From positions 81,365-145,364 of the forward strand of contig NZ_QYCN01000004.1 of assembly GCF_003583925.1 (NCBI RefSeq): a stretch of 64,000 bases of DNA, in the 5' to 3' direction. The notes under the pieces are model-generated. The model was not told the DNA's origin and did not search any database. It was given only the letters and a program-made list of their open reading frames with translations. Shown piece after piece: positions 17,559-26,758 of the stretch. Each line of letters opens with the position of its first letter. The first letter of the stretch is position 1. This DNA is from Hymenobacter rubripertinctus. GTDB taxonomy: Bacteria > Bacteroidota > Bacteroidia > Cytophagales > Hymenobacteraceae. The position numbers and the translations under genes were made by a program.

Positions 17559-19898
17559 ATGGCTCAGTCTGCCACCAGAAAGAATACTCCCCTGCGCAAG
17601 CCCAACCGCCCCGGCCGCTACACTGGCTGGGCCCGCACGTTCTGGTTCTTCTTCGGACTGGGCATTGCGGGGCTCGTACTGTACGTGCTGGCCGTCAGCG
17701 TCAACTTTCTGAACCTGTTCGGGCGCATGCCCAACCTCAAGACGCTGGAAAACCCGCGCAGTGAGCTGGCTTCGGAAATCTACTCCGCCGACAACGTACT
17801 GATGGGCAAATATTTTCGGGAGAACCGGACGCCCGCCGAGTACGAGGACCTGCCCCAGCACCTGGTGGACGCCCTCATTGCCACCGAGGATGCCCGCTTC
17901 GAGGAGCATTCCGGCATCGACCCCAAGGCTACGGGCCGGGTGGCGGCGGGCCTGCTCACGGGCGGCAGTGGCGGCGGCGGCTCCACCCTCACCCAGCAGC
18001 TGGCCAAGGTGCTGTTCCGAACCCGCGAAGACCTGAATGATGGCACGCTCAACGACGTGCCCGGCGTGCGGATGCTCATCACTAAAACCAAGGAATGGAT
18101 TCTGGCTACCCGTCTGGAGCGCAGCTACACCAAGCGCGAGATTCTGCGCATGTACCTGAACACCAACGACTACGGTTCCAATGCATTCGGCATCAACACG
18201 GCGTCCAAAACGTTTTTCGGCAAGAAGCCCCGCGACCTGACCCGCGCCGAAGCCGCCACGTTGGTGGGCGTGCTGAACGCGCCCTCCCGCTTCAGCCCCA
18301 AGTTCAACCCCGAACGCTCCCGGATGCGCCGCAACTGGGTGCTGCGCCAGATGAACAAGTACGGCTACATCACGCCCGAGCAGCTCAAAGGCGACACGCT
18401 CAAGGCCATTGCCCTCGACTACAAGGTGGAAAACCAGAACGAAGGCATTGCCCCCTACTTCCGGGTGGAAGTCAGCAAGGTGCTCCGGCAGTGGGCCAAA
18501 GACACCGACCACGACCTGTACTCCGACGGCCTGAAAATCTACACCACCATCGACTCGCGCATGCAGAAGTATGCCGAGTCGGCCGTGGCCGAGCACATGA
18601 AGCTCCAGCAGAAGTGGTTTGATGCCCACTGGAAGGGCCAGCAACCCTGGCGCGACGAAAGCGGCCGCCTCATTCCGGGCTTCCTCAATACGTCCATCAA
18701 GCGCACTGGCCGTTACCGCTCGCTCACCAACCGCTTCCCCACCCAGCCCGATTCCGTGAAGTACTATCTCAACAAGAAGTACCGGATGAAGGTGTTCAGC
18801 TGGCAGGGTGGCGAGAAGGAAGTCACGATGTCGCCGATGGATTCGCTGGCCTACTATAAGGGCCTGCTCCGGGCGGGTTTTATGGCCATGAACCCGCTTA
18901 ATGGCAAGGTGAAAGCCTGGGTGGGGGGCATCAACTACAAGTATATCAAGTACGACCACGTGAAGCAGGGCAAGCGCCAGCCGGGCTCCACGTTCAAGCC
19001 GTTCGTGTACGTGGCCGCCATAGACCAGGGCTACTCGCCCTGCTACCAGCGCCCCGATGCGGCCGTGACTTTCCCGGCCGAAGCCGGCCGCCCCGCCTAT
19101 ACGCCCCGCAACTTTGAGGGCTCATATTCGGGCCGCACGTTCACGCTGCGCCAGGCGCTGGCCCGCTCCATGAACTCCATCACGGCCTGGCTGGTGAAAA
19201 AGCTCGGCCCCGAAACAGTGGTCAGCTATGCCAAGCGCCTGGGCATTACCTCGCCCATCGAGGCCGTACCCGCCGTGGGCTTCGGCTCCTCCGATGTCAG
19301 CATTTACGAACTGGCCGGCGCGTACAGCACCTTCGTGAACAAGGGCGTTTGGAACGCGCCCATCATGGTGACGCGCATTGAGGACAAAAACGGTAATGTG
19401 CTGCGCGAATTCGTGCCCCAAACCCGGGAAGCCCTCAGCGAAGAAACAGCTTATCTGATGACCTACATGCTGCGCGGAGCTACCGAGGAGCAGGGCGGCA
19501 CCAGTATTATTCTGAAGGGCGGCTTTAAATTCCCTTATGAGATGGGGGCCAAAACGGGTACCACCAACAACTATTCCGACGGCTGGTTCATGGGCCTCAC
19601 GCCCGACTTGGTCTGCGGCATGTGGGTGGGGGGCGAAGACCGGAGTATCCACTTCCGGACCGGTGCCTACGGGCAGGGCTCCCGCCTGGCCCTCCCGATT
19701 TACGGGCTGTTTATGAAGAAAGTGTACGCCGACAAAAGCCTCGACATCAATACCGGCGCTTTCCCCAAACCGGCCCAGATGACCGTCGAAACCGACTGCT
19801 CCCGCTACTACGGCGGCACCGGCCTGCGCGACACCATCCCGAGCGACCAGAAGCTCAACCAGGTGAAACTGGAGGACCTGCGGGGCGAAGACATTTAG
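17559..19898 (+). CDS. Class A penicillin-binding protein (PBP1A type)
   Basis: Bifunctional peptidoglycan glycosyltransferase/transpeptidase of 779 aa anchored by one N-terminal helix (FWFFFGLGIAGLVLYVLAVS). GT51 motifs: ATEDARFEEHSGID, GGGSTLTQQLAKVLF, TKREILRMYLNTNDYG and ATLVGVLNAPSRFSP. Transpeptidase motifs: SxxK in PGSTFKPF (about residue 475), SxN in SMNSITAW and KTGT in GAKTGTTNNYSDGWFMG. All catalytic motifs are intact. The ATG at 17559 follows the palindromic spacer. It is probably transcribed alone or after sprE; a terminator follows. Confidence 0.94.
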   Translation: MAQSATRKNTPLRKPNRPGRYTGWARTFWFFFGLGIAGLVLYVLAVSVNFLNLFGRMPNLKTLENPRSELASEIYSADNVLMGKYFRENRTPAEYEDLPQHLVDALIATEDARFEEHSGIDPKATGRVAAGLLTGGSGGGGSTLTQQLAKVLFRTREDLNDGTLNDVPGVRMLITKTKEWILATRLERSYTKREILRMYLNTNDYGSNAFGINTASKTFFGKKPRDLTRAEAATLVGVLNAPSRFSPKFNPERSRMRRNWVLRQMNKYGYITPEQLKGDTLKAIALDYKVENQNEGIAPYFRVEVSKVLRQWAKDTDHDLYSDGLKIYTTIDSRMQKYAESAVAEHMKLQQKWFDAHWKGQQPWRDESGRLIPGFLNTSIKRTGRYRSLTNRFPTQPDSVKYYLNKKYRMKVFSWQGGEKEVTMSPMDSLAYYKGLLRAGFMAMNPLNGKVKAWVGGINYKYIKYDHVKQGKRQPGSTFKPFVYVAAIDQGYSPCYQRPDAAVTFPAEAGRPAYTPRNFEGSYSGRTFTLRQALARSMNSITAWLVKKLGPETVVSYAKRLGITSPIEAVPAVGFGSSDVSIYELAGAYSTFVNKGVWNAPIMVTRIEDKNGNVLREFVPQTREALSEETAYLMTYMLRGATEEQGGTSIILKGGFKFPYEMGAKTGTTNNYSDGWFMGLTPDLVCGMWVGGEDRSIHFRTGAYGQGSRLALPIYGLFMKKVYADKSLDINTGAFPKPAQMTVETDCSRYYGGTGLRDTIPSDQKLNQVKLEDLRGEDI

Positions 19899-19944
19899 TC
19901 ACTGATTTCCGCTGCTTGTTTGGCTGATTTCATTGATTTTACGG

Positions 19945-19977
19945 AATGTGGTCGGGACATCCCGGCCACATTTTTTG
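19945..19977 (+). terminator. Terminator of the PBP1A gene
   Basis: The hairpin aatgtggtcggg-acat-cccggccacatt (with one mismatch) is followed by a T run (ttttttgttg). It lies about 45 nt after the stop codon. Confidence 0.85.
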
Positions 19978-20123
19978 TTGTCTTGCCAGCGACTTTCAGC
20001 CAAAATACTCCCGCCTCTCCCTTTCACCCGTACTTCGTACGACAGGCCCGTTGCCTCTCCCCCGGTAGTACCGCACAACATCAGCTAATCAGCTGAAGAA
20101 TCAGCGAAAATCAGTGCTCATTT

Positions 20124-21935
20124 ATGGCCGCTACTTCTGAGTTACAGGAACAAATCCGCCAGCTGCCCCACCGTCCGGGCGTTTACAAGTACTTCGGCGA
20201 CGAGGATACCATCATTTACGTGGGCAAGGCCATCGACCTGCGCAAGCGCGTGAGCAGCTACTTCACCAAGCAGGACCACAACAAGAAAACCCAGCAACTG
20301 GTCAGGAACATCCGCCGCATCGAGTTCACCATCGTGGATTCGGAGTCGGACGCGTTTCTGCTCGAAAACAACCTCATCAAGCAGCACCAGCCCAAGTACA
20401 ACATCCTGCTCAAGGACGGCAAAACGTACCCCTACCTGCTGCTGACCAACGAGCGGTTCCCCCGCCTCATTCCGACCCGCAACAAGCGCCCCGGCGACGG
20501 CCGCTACTACGGCCCCTACGCCAACGTAACGGGCATGAACCTGCTGGTTGAGCTGATCCGGGCGCTCTACCCGCTGCGCACCTGCACCTATAACCTCTCG
20601 GAAGCCAACATTGAGGCTGGCAAGTTCAAAGTGTGCCTGGAGTACCACCTCGGCAACTGCAAGGGTCCCTGCGAAGCCCACCAGGAGGAGGAAACCTACA
20701 ACCAGTACATCCAGCAGATCCGCCAGATTCTCAACGGCGACCTGCGCCTGCCCAAGCAGTACTTCCGCGACCGGATGAGCCAGGCGGCCCAGGATCAACA
20801 GTACGAGCTGGCCCACCAGTTCAAGGTGAAGCTCGACCGGCTCGACGAGTTCCAGAGCAAGAGCACCATCGTCAACGCCAACCTGACCAACATCGACGTG
20901 TTCAGCATTGCCTCCAACGAGAAGTCGGCTTTTATCAGCTACCTCAAGGTGATGAACGGCAGCATCGTGCTCACCCAATCGGTGGAGGTCCAGAAGAAGC
21001 TGGATGAGCCGGATGAGGAAATCCTGGCCCCGCTGGTGATGCAGATGCGGGAGGAGTTCGAGAGCGAGTCGAAGGAAATTCTGACCAATATTGCCCTGCC
21101 CCCTTTGCCCTTGCCCGGCGTTACGGTAGCTCAGCCCCAGATTGGGGATAAGCGCAAGCTGCTGGAGCTAAGCCTCAAGAACGTGCTCTACCTGCGGAAG
21201 GAGAAAGAGAGCATGAACGACCGGAGCAAGGACCTCAACGAGGTGCGCATCATGGAAACCATCAAGAAGGATTTGCGCCTCACGGAGCTGCCCAAGCACA
21301 TCGAATGCTTCGACAACTCCAACTTCCAGGGCGACAACCCGGTGGCCGCCATGGTGTGTTTCCGCAACGCACGGCCCAGCAAGAAGGACTACCGCCACTA
21401 CCATATCAAAACCGTCATCGGCCCCAACGACTTCGACTCCATGTACGAAGTCGTGAGCCGCCGCTACCGCCGCCTCGTGGATGAGGGTGCCAGCCTGCCC
21501 CAGCTCGTGATTGTCGATGGTGGCAAAGGCCAGCTGAGCATGGCCGTCAAGGCGCTCAAAGACCTCAACCTATGGGGCCAGATGGCCGTCATCGGCATCG
21601 CCAAGCGCCTGGAGGAAATCTACGTCCCCAATGATCCGCTCCCGCTCTACATCGACAAAAAGAGCGAATCCCTGCGCCTGTTTCAGCGCATGCGCGACGA
21701 AGTACACCGCTTCGGCATCACCTTCCACCGCAACCGCCGCGACGCCGGTACCCTCAAAACGGAGCTTACCGATGTGAAAGGCCTTGGCCCGGTAACGGCC
21801 GACAAGCTGCTGCTCAAATTCAAGTCGGTCAAGAAAATCCGTGAGCTATCCGAAGCCGAGCTGGTCACTGAGGTCGGCAAAGCCAAGGCCCGCATCCTGG
21901 TCAGCTACTTCGCCCAAACCGATGCACCGGCGTAG
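20124..21935 (+). CDS. uvrC: Excinuclease ABC subunit C
   Basis: Dual-incision nuclease of nucleotide excision repair, acting with UvrA and UvrB. The N-terminal GIY-YIG domain is visible (RPGVYKYFGDEDTIIYVGKA, residues about 14-33). A UVR-type helix lies near 215-235, the RNase H-like C-terminal nuclease around ECFDNSNFQGDNPVAAMV (near 395), and the HhH pair at the end (VKGLGPVTADKLLLKF). 603 aa is the normal length. The ATG at 20124 begins eleven residues before the GIY-YIG domain. It converges on gldN with a shared hairpin between. Confidence 0.97.
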   Translation: MAATSELQEQIRQLPHRPGVYKYFGDEDTIIYVGKAIDLRKRVSSYFTKQDHNKKTQQLVRNIRRIEFTIVDSESDAFLLENNLIKQHQPKYNILLKDGKTYPYLLLTNERFPRLIPTRNKRPGDGRYYGPYANVTGMNLLVELIRALYPLRTCTYNLSEANIEAGKFKVCLEYHLGNCKGPCEAHQEEETYNQYIQQIRQILNGDLRLPKQYFRDRMSQAAQDQQYELAHQFKVKLDRLDEFQSKSTIVNANLTNIDVFSIASNEKSAFISYLKVMNGSIVLTQSVEVQKKLDEPDEEILAPLVMQMREEFESESKEILTNIALPPLPLPGVTVAQPQIGDKRKLLELSLKNVLYLRKEKESMNDRSKDLNEVRIMETIKKDLRLTELPKHIECFDNSNFQGDNPVAAMVCFRNARPSKKDYRHYHIKTVIGPNDFDSMYEVVSRRYRRLVDEGASLPQLVIVDGGKGQLSMAVKALKDLNLWGQMAVIGIAKRLEEIYVPNDPLPLYIDKKSESLRLFQRMRDEVHRFGITFHRNRRDAGTLKTELTDVKGLGPVTADKLLLKFKSVKKIRELSEAELVTEVGKAKARILVSYFAQTDAPA

Positions 21936-21945
21936 AACAAAAAAG

Positions 21946-22001
21946 CCCGATAAAGCAGCAGGCCCCGACCAGATTTGGTCGGGGCCTGCTGCTTTATCGG
22001 G
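21946..22001. terminator. Perfect 26-bp hairpin between uvrC and gldN
   Basis: The arms 21946-21971 and 21976-22001 pair exactly over 26 bp with a 4-nt loop. A T6 tract follows the stem only on the minus strand, so it should stop the gld transcript efficiently; on the plus strand it lacks a T tract. It lies between convergent gene ends. Confidence 0.9.
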
Positions 22002-22036
22002 ATTCAGAACAAAGCTATTAGCGAACAGCTAGTCGT

Positions 22037-22912
22037 TTAGAACGACCACAGGTTGTACTCGTACTCGATCAGGTCGGCCGCCGCTTGCTGCGAGGCCAGA
22101 ATACCTTGCTGAGCACCGCCGTAGACTTCATCCAGACGAGCATCATTCGGGTTCGATACCTTCACGATATAGGAGTTGAACAACCACAGTTCAAAGGCAT
22201 CCGCCAGATTCTTATGCTGAGCGTCGTTCTGGGGGTTGAACCAGATGGCCTTGTCCGGGTTAGCCCGGAATACGCGCACCAAGTCGCTGTACTTGAACGT
22301 ACCGATGGGCTTCTCAATACCCGATTGGTTGGCGGCCAGTGTTGAAGGAACAAGCAGCGTGATGGTTTTGATGTCGTGATACATCCGCGACCGTTTCTTG
22401 TCGAAGATCATATCCTCCTTCAGTTCCATCTGGTACAAATCCTTGGGACGGTAACCGAAGCTAGGTGGAGCAGCGGGGGCAACCTTTTTAGCGGGAGCTT
22501 TTCCCTTCTTCTTAGGAGCACCCCAGTCGTCGCCGGTATCCTGCGTGAAACCCGCGTCTATCTCTTCCTGGCTCAGACCGGCACTCGCCTCTACATAAGA
22601 GGAGTTGCCGGCTACTTCCGCAGCAGAGAGAGTCGAGGTCAGCGAGTCGTTGCGATAAGCCTGCAACTCACCCCGCTTTACCGCGTCCAGGATGACCCGG
22701 CTGATTTCCTTGCCTTCCGCGAACATGGGCTTGTTCTGCTTCTCGCGCAGGTCAATCGCACGCCAGATCGTCTTACGGAACAGAATATCCGAATTCGGAA
22801 TCGGGCGGTACGAGCCGTTGCTGCTCGCGGTGGTGGCTTGCTCCTGAGCCGAGGCTGCCACCGACAGCGTAAGACCGGCTGCCAGGGCAGTGAAGGATAG
22901 GAATTTGTTCAT
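22037..22912 (-). CDS. gldN: Gliding/type IX secretion protein GldN
   Basis: Periplasmic component that forms the outer-membrane-associated ring with GldK (PorK/PorN in Porphyromonas). A signal peptide (MNKFLSFTALAAGLTLSVAASAQE) precedes a mature protein of about 270 aa. Family-typical segments are IPNSDILFRKTIWRAIDLRE (about residue 38-57) and the C-terminal ARLDEVYGGAQQGILASQ. A short Lys/Pro/Ala linker (about 130-145) divides it. Last gene of the porP-gldKLMN run; the gap to gldM is 47 bp. Confidence 0.94.
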   Translation of the reverse strand: MNKFLSFTALAAGLTLSVAASAQEQATTASSNGSYRPIPNSDILFRKTIWRAIDLREKQNKPMFAEGKEISRVILDAVKRGELQAYRNDSLTSTLSAAEVAGNSSYVEASAGLSQEEIDAGFTQDTGDDWGAPKKKGKAPAKKVAPAAPPSFGYRPKDLYQMELKEDMIFDKKRSRMYHDIKTITLLVPSTLAANQSGIEKPIGTFKYSDLVRVFRANPDKAIWFNPQNDAQHKNLADAFELWLFNSYIVKVSNPNDARLDEVYGGAQQGILASQQAAADLIEYEYNLWSF

Positions 22913-22959
22913 ACCAAAGAAATCAAAAAGCGCGACGGATAGTTCAGAACCAGTAACGC

Positions 22960-24540
22960 TTAGATCAGCGGAATATTGAATACTTTGGTCACGTTCACGT
23001 CCTCCACGTTACCCTGGAAGTTCTGACGCTGTACCCCTTTTACTTCGATGTACAGACGGTCGCCTTCGCGAGCCGTGTTTACCACCGAGCTCAGGTCTAC
23101 GTTCGGACCGTTCACGGTAATAGCCTGCATTACCGGGCGCTTACCGCGTACCAGCGTCACTTCGTAGCGGGATACCCGGAAGCGGGCATCGTCGGGCAGG
23201 AAAGTAGCAAAACCAGCATCTGCCACCGCTTTCATGTTCATGTTACGCACGGCCGTGATGGGCGTACCCTGCTTCTCGTTGACCGGACGACCACCCACCC
23301 AGCACTGAACATCAGGCTTAGGAATAGGACGCACCTGGAAAGTCTGCGAGCCGATGGGGTTGCCACCGCTGCTTACGCTCAGGGTAACTTCCTTGGCGTT
23401 GGGAACCAAGGTTACCTCCCCTTTGCTGGCACCTTTGATAGTAGCAGCACCAGAGGCCGAGAAGCTAGGATCGTACTGGGCTCCCAGAGCGGGAACCTGA
23501 ACGCTCAGCTTGTTACCACACCGAAAATACAGCGCCTGCACCGAAGCCGACTGAATCTGCATAACGGGCTTCGATACGGTGTAAGGTACCGTTACTTTAA
23601 AGGTAGTATCGCGGCCGTTCTGCTTGAAGCGAATCGTACCGGTCCAGGAAGCCTTGGCATTGCCATCCTTATCGAAGGACCCCGGGCGAGCCGTGAATTC
23701 GATTTTGCCTTTGCCATCCGGACCCACCGACAGGGGCGAACCGTTCAGCGTCATGCTCGGGTTGAGACCAGTTGCCGAAGCAGTCAGAAAAAGCTCTGCC
23801 TTGTATTTGGTACCGGCAGCTACCGTGTTCGACTCAGCGCTGGCAAATGCCCCGATTTTATCGAAAACGATGATTTCACCCCCTACTTTCTGCGAAAGCA
23901 TGCTCAGTGCATCAGACTCGTACTTCAGCACTTCGGCTTCTTTCTGCGAAAGAATTGCCAGCGCAGCTACTACCGGCGTATTTTCAAAGTTCAGCTGAGC
24001 AAAATTCTTGCTCTTCTGCTCCTTGTCAACCACCATCGGATCCTGATTGGCGTCGAGGGCCAACGGAGAAACCCCTGGGATGATGCCTTTGATGTATTCC
24101 GAGTACTTATTCAGTTCGCCTTTCATCTTGTAGCCTTCACCGTTCTTGCTGGCACCCAGCATGAGTTCTGCTACTTTGTCTTCGGCGCTCATGTTTTTGA
24201 ATTCATTCTTGCCCTTGTTCTCCGTTTTGGTCAGCAACTGCTCGCGAACCCCAGCCAGATAGGCAATCATTTCCTTCGTACGCACCCGTACTTCTTCGCT
24301 CTGCTTCAGCACAGCCATGTCTTTAGGCAAATTGTGGTTTTTATCCACTTGTGCCTTGATACCCTTTACGGTTCCATCATTCGCCTTCGATACTTTTCCG
24401 TTGATGGAGGAAAGGCTGTCGTCGAGGAATTTGAACTTGAGTAGAATTGCTGAGTTTACCTGTAGGGCCAGAAGAGCGGTGAGTACCAGGTACATCATCC
24501 CGATCATCTTCTGCCGTGGAGTCTCTTTACCTCCCGCCAT
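22960..24540 (-). CDS. gldM: Gliding/type IX secretion motor protein GldM
   Basis: Periplasmic rod of the ion-driven T9SS motor; it pairs with GldL in the inner membrane and reaches the GldK/N ring. One N-terminal membrane helix (MIGMMYLVLTALLALQVNS, residues 12-30) is followed by an extended periplasmic part with several beta domains. The start MAGGKETPRQKMIGMMYLVL is typical of the family. 526 aa, usual size. It follows gldL after 59 bp. Confidence 0.96.
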   Translation of the reverse strand: MAGGKETPRQKMIGMMYLVLTALLALQVNSAILLKFKFLDDSLSSINGKVSKANDGTVKGIKAQVDKNHNLPKDMAVLKQSEEVRVRTKEMIAYLAGVREQLLTKTENKGKNEFKNMSAEDKVAELMLGASKNGEGYKMKGELNKYSEYIKGIIPGVSPLALDANQDPMVVDKEQKSKNFAQLNFENTPVVAALAILSQKEAEVLKYESDALSMLSQKVGGEIIVFDKIGAFASAESNTVAAGTKYKAELFLTASATGLNPSMTLNGSPLSVGPDGKGKIEFTARPGSFDKDGNAKASWTGTIRFKQNGRDTTFKVTVPYTVSKPVMQIQSASVQALYFRCGNKLSVQVPALGAQYDPSFSASGAATIKGASKGEVTLVPNAKEVTLSVSSGGNPIGSQTFQVRPIPKPDVQCWVGGRPVNEKQGTPITAVRNMNMKAVADAGFATFLPDDARFRVSRYEVTLVRGKRPVMQAITVNGPNVDLSSVVNTAREGDRLYIEVKGVQRQNFQGNVEDVNVTKVFNIPLI

Positions 24541-24599
24541 CGTGTCTACCTGTTACTATACTAGTGAAATTGGATCTGAAACTATGCGGTTTGCCAGCC

Positions 24600-25406
24600 T
24601 TAGCTGGTAGCGCGCATAGCATTCAGCATGTTGCCGTACACCCGGTTCAACGAGGTGAGGTTGGTGGTCAGGCCGGTTACTTCCTGCTTGAACTGCTCGG
24701 TTTCCTTACCGGCTTCCGTCAGGTTCTCCATGGCTTGCGCCAGCGTACCGTAGAACTTGTTCATCGACTTGAGGTGCGTATTGGCATCCTGCAACTCCAT
24801 TTCGTACACGGCGTTCAGCGCGCCCAGGTTCTTGGTCACGTTCTGCACCTGTATGTGGTAGTCACGGGCATCATTAGAGGCATCAGCCATGGCCGACATG
24901 GCCTGCACCGTGCTGGAGTACGATTCGTTGATACGCTCCAGCGACTGAGCAGCCGTGCGCACTTTGGTCGTGTACTCTTCCGTAGCGTTGGTCGCGTCAC
25001 CCAGCGAAGACAGTTGCTGGGTGGTAGTGCTCAGGCGGTTCAGGCCCTGGCCCAGCGAAGCAATGGCCTCAGGCGTTACGTTAGCATCCTTCAGCATATC
25101 GTCGAGCTTGCGCGTCAGACCGGTGCCGTTGTTCTCTTGCAGGAAGCTAGGGTTGCCGGTGGAAGGATCGTACCCTTCGCTCAACTCCGGGTATACCAGC
25201 GACCAATCAACTTCCTTGGAAGTAGGCTGAAACGCACTCAGAAAGAAGATCAGTGCTTCCGTGCCCAAGCCCACAATCAGCATTTCGCTGGCACCATCCC
25301 AGTGCTGAATTTTGAACAACGCGCCCACAATTACGACTGCCGCTCCGATGCCGTAAATTTTGGGCATCAGTACATCATACAGAAAACTACCGCCTTTAGC
25401 TGCCAT
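24600..25406 (-). CDS. gldL: Gliding/type IX secretion motor protein GldL
   Basis: Cytoplasmic-membrane stator that forms the five-fold GldL ring around two GldM helices and converts proton-motive force into rotation. Two membrane helices lie within residues 13-60. The polar residues needed for ion passage are visible: HW in ALFKIQHWDGASE (about 30-41) and the membrane Glu at residue 50 in GLGTEALIFFLSAF. The C-terminal ~190 residues are a charged cytoplasmic coiled-coil region. 268 aa, slightly longer than the Flavobacterium protein. Confidence 0.96.
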   Translation of the reverse strand: MAAKGGSFLYDVLMPKIYGIGAAVVIVGALFKIQHWDGASEMLIVGLGTEALIFFLSAFQPTSKEVDWSLVYPELSEGYDPSTGNPSFLQENNGTGLTRKLDDMLKDANVTPEAIASLGQGLNRLSTTTQQLSSLGDATNATEEYTTKVRTAAQSLERINESYSSTVQAMSAMADASNDARDYHIQVQNVTKNLGALNAVYEMELQDANTHLKSMNKFYGTLAQAMENLTEAGKETEQFKQEVTGLTTNLTSLNRVYGNMLNAMRATS

Positions 25407-25511
25407 GTGATTTTGGTGTTGGAAAAAACTTGTTATGGTAAAATTTAGAAAAGTTGCGAAAGGGCAATGGTTCAGTTTTTTTCACTGCGACAAAGCCTCT
25501 TTGCTTGCTAT

Positions 25512-26522
25512 TTATTGCCCGCTGCCGGAGCCAATCTGGATCATGGCCGTGCGGAAGCCAATGTAGGAGCGGGCCGAGTCCTGGTATTCGAAGTTGCGGG
25601 TCCCGGTTTCCAGGAAGTAGGCAATGTCTTTCCAGGAGCCGCCCCGCACTACTTTGCGAGGTTCATTATCGTCGGGGTTGGTCGGGTTCATGTCCCACAC
25701 CACCGGCACGGAGGCTTCCATGTAGGCATCATCACACCACTCCGAAACGTTGCCTGACATATCGTACAGGCCGAAGTCGTTGGGGAAGAACTGTCCGACC
25801 GGAGCCGTGTAAGCATATCCATCGGAGGCGTAGTCGCCCCGGCCAGGCTTGAAGTTGGCCAGCATGCATCCTTTCGAGTTACGCAGGTAAGGGCCGCCCC
25901 AAGGGTAGGTGGCCAGGTCGCGCCCCCCACGGGCGGCATACTCCCACTCGGCTTCCGAGGGCAGGCGGAAGTTTGGCGTTGGTGCCAGGCCCACTTCCTC
26001 ATTGGCCGCGTTCTTGTTTTTGGTGCGCCAGTTGCAGAAGTATTTGGCGGCAAACCAATCCACGCCCACTACCGGATAGTCATCGAAAGCCGGATGTGTG
26101 TAGTAGTACTCCATCAGCGGGTCGCCCATGTGGTACGTGAAGTCGCGCACCCAGACCGTCGTATCGGGGTAGAGTTCCGTCATCACGTATTCCTCGCCCA
26201 GCACGTCAATCGAGTCCTGCCGGATGGCATTCATGAACTGCCGGTACTCGTTGTTGGTAATTTCCGTTTCGTCCATGTAAAAGCCGGCAATGGTTACCTG
26301 CTTGTTCATGTTGACCATGGAAGCCGAAATGTCCTGATCGGTCTGGCCCATGTGAAAGGTTCCACCAGGGCAGGGCACCATCCCGTAGGGGACCTCCTGC
26401 GGGTTGAACTCCGGACGGTCCTCTGCCCCAACCAGGTCACCCTGCGGTCCTTTACCAAAACCACAGCCCCCCAAGATGAGCGTCGAGAAAGCGACGAGAG
26501 GCAGTATGAGAAACTTGTTCAT
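25512..26522 (-). CDS. gldK: Gliding/type IX secretion lipoprotein GldK
   Basis: Outer-membrane lipoprotein of the T9SS ring, built on a formylglycine-generating-enzyme-like (FGE-sulfatase) fold without its enzyme role. The lipobox LILGGCGFG ends a short signal peptide. Fold motifs: FRLPSEAEWEYAARGGRD, GNVSEWCDDAY and VVRGGSWKD near the C-terminus, ending SARSYIGFRTAM. The ATG at 26522 is chosen because the signal peptide starts there; the upstream 38 codons of open frame have no such features. 336 aa. First gene after porP/sprF; 105 bp to gldL. Confidence 0.95.
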   Translation of the reverse strand: MNKFLILPLVAFSTLILGGCGFGKGPQGDLVGAEDRPEFNPQEVPYGMVPCPGGTFHMGQTDQDISASMVNMNKQVTIAGFYMDETEITNNEYRQFMNAIRQDSIDVLGEEYVMTELYPDTTVWVRDFTYHMGDPLMEYYYTHPAFDDYPVVGVDWFAAKYFCNWRTKNKNAANEEVGLAPTPNFRLPSEAEWEYAARGGRDLATYPWGGPYLRNSKGCMLANFKPGRGDYASDGYAYTAPVGQFFPNDFGLYDMSGNVSEWCDDAYMEASVPVVWDMNPTNPDDNEPRKVVRGGSWKDIAYFLETGTRNFEYQDSARSYIGFRTAMIQIGSGSGQ

Positions 26523-26758
26523 GTGAGAAAGAAAAAGGCGGTCGAGGCGACGATACCCAAAGATTACAATTTTTCGGGCTGGCAAATCTAACGAATCATC
26601 CGTTCGTACGCAAGCCGTACGGTCAATGCACTGCATTTGTCTACGAACTAATGAATACGCCGGTTAAACAATGGTAGGCAGCAAGTTAGTGGTTGCCCTC
26701 TTCGACTGATTGGCGGCAGAAAGAAGCAAAATGATTTACGAATACCGAAAGGCCCTTT

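Noticed and set aside
26558..26586. gldK promoter (TTTG, 16 nt, TAATCTTTG)
   Set aside because: The -7 element has three instead of two spacer bases and the spacing is short; too weak to list as a feature.
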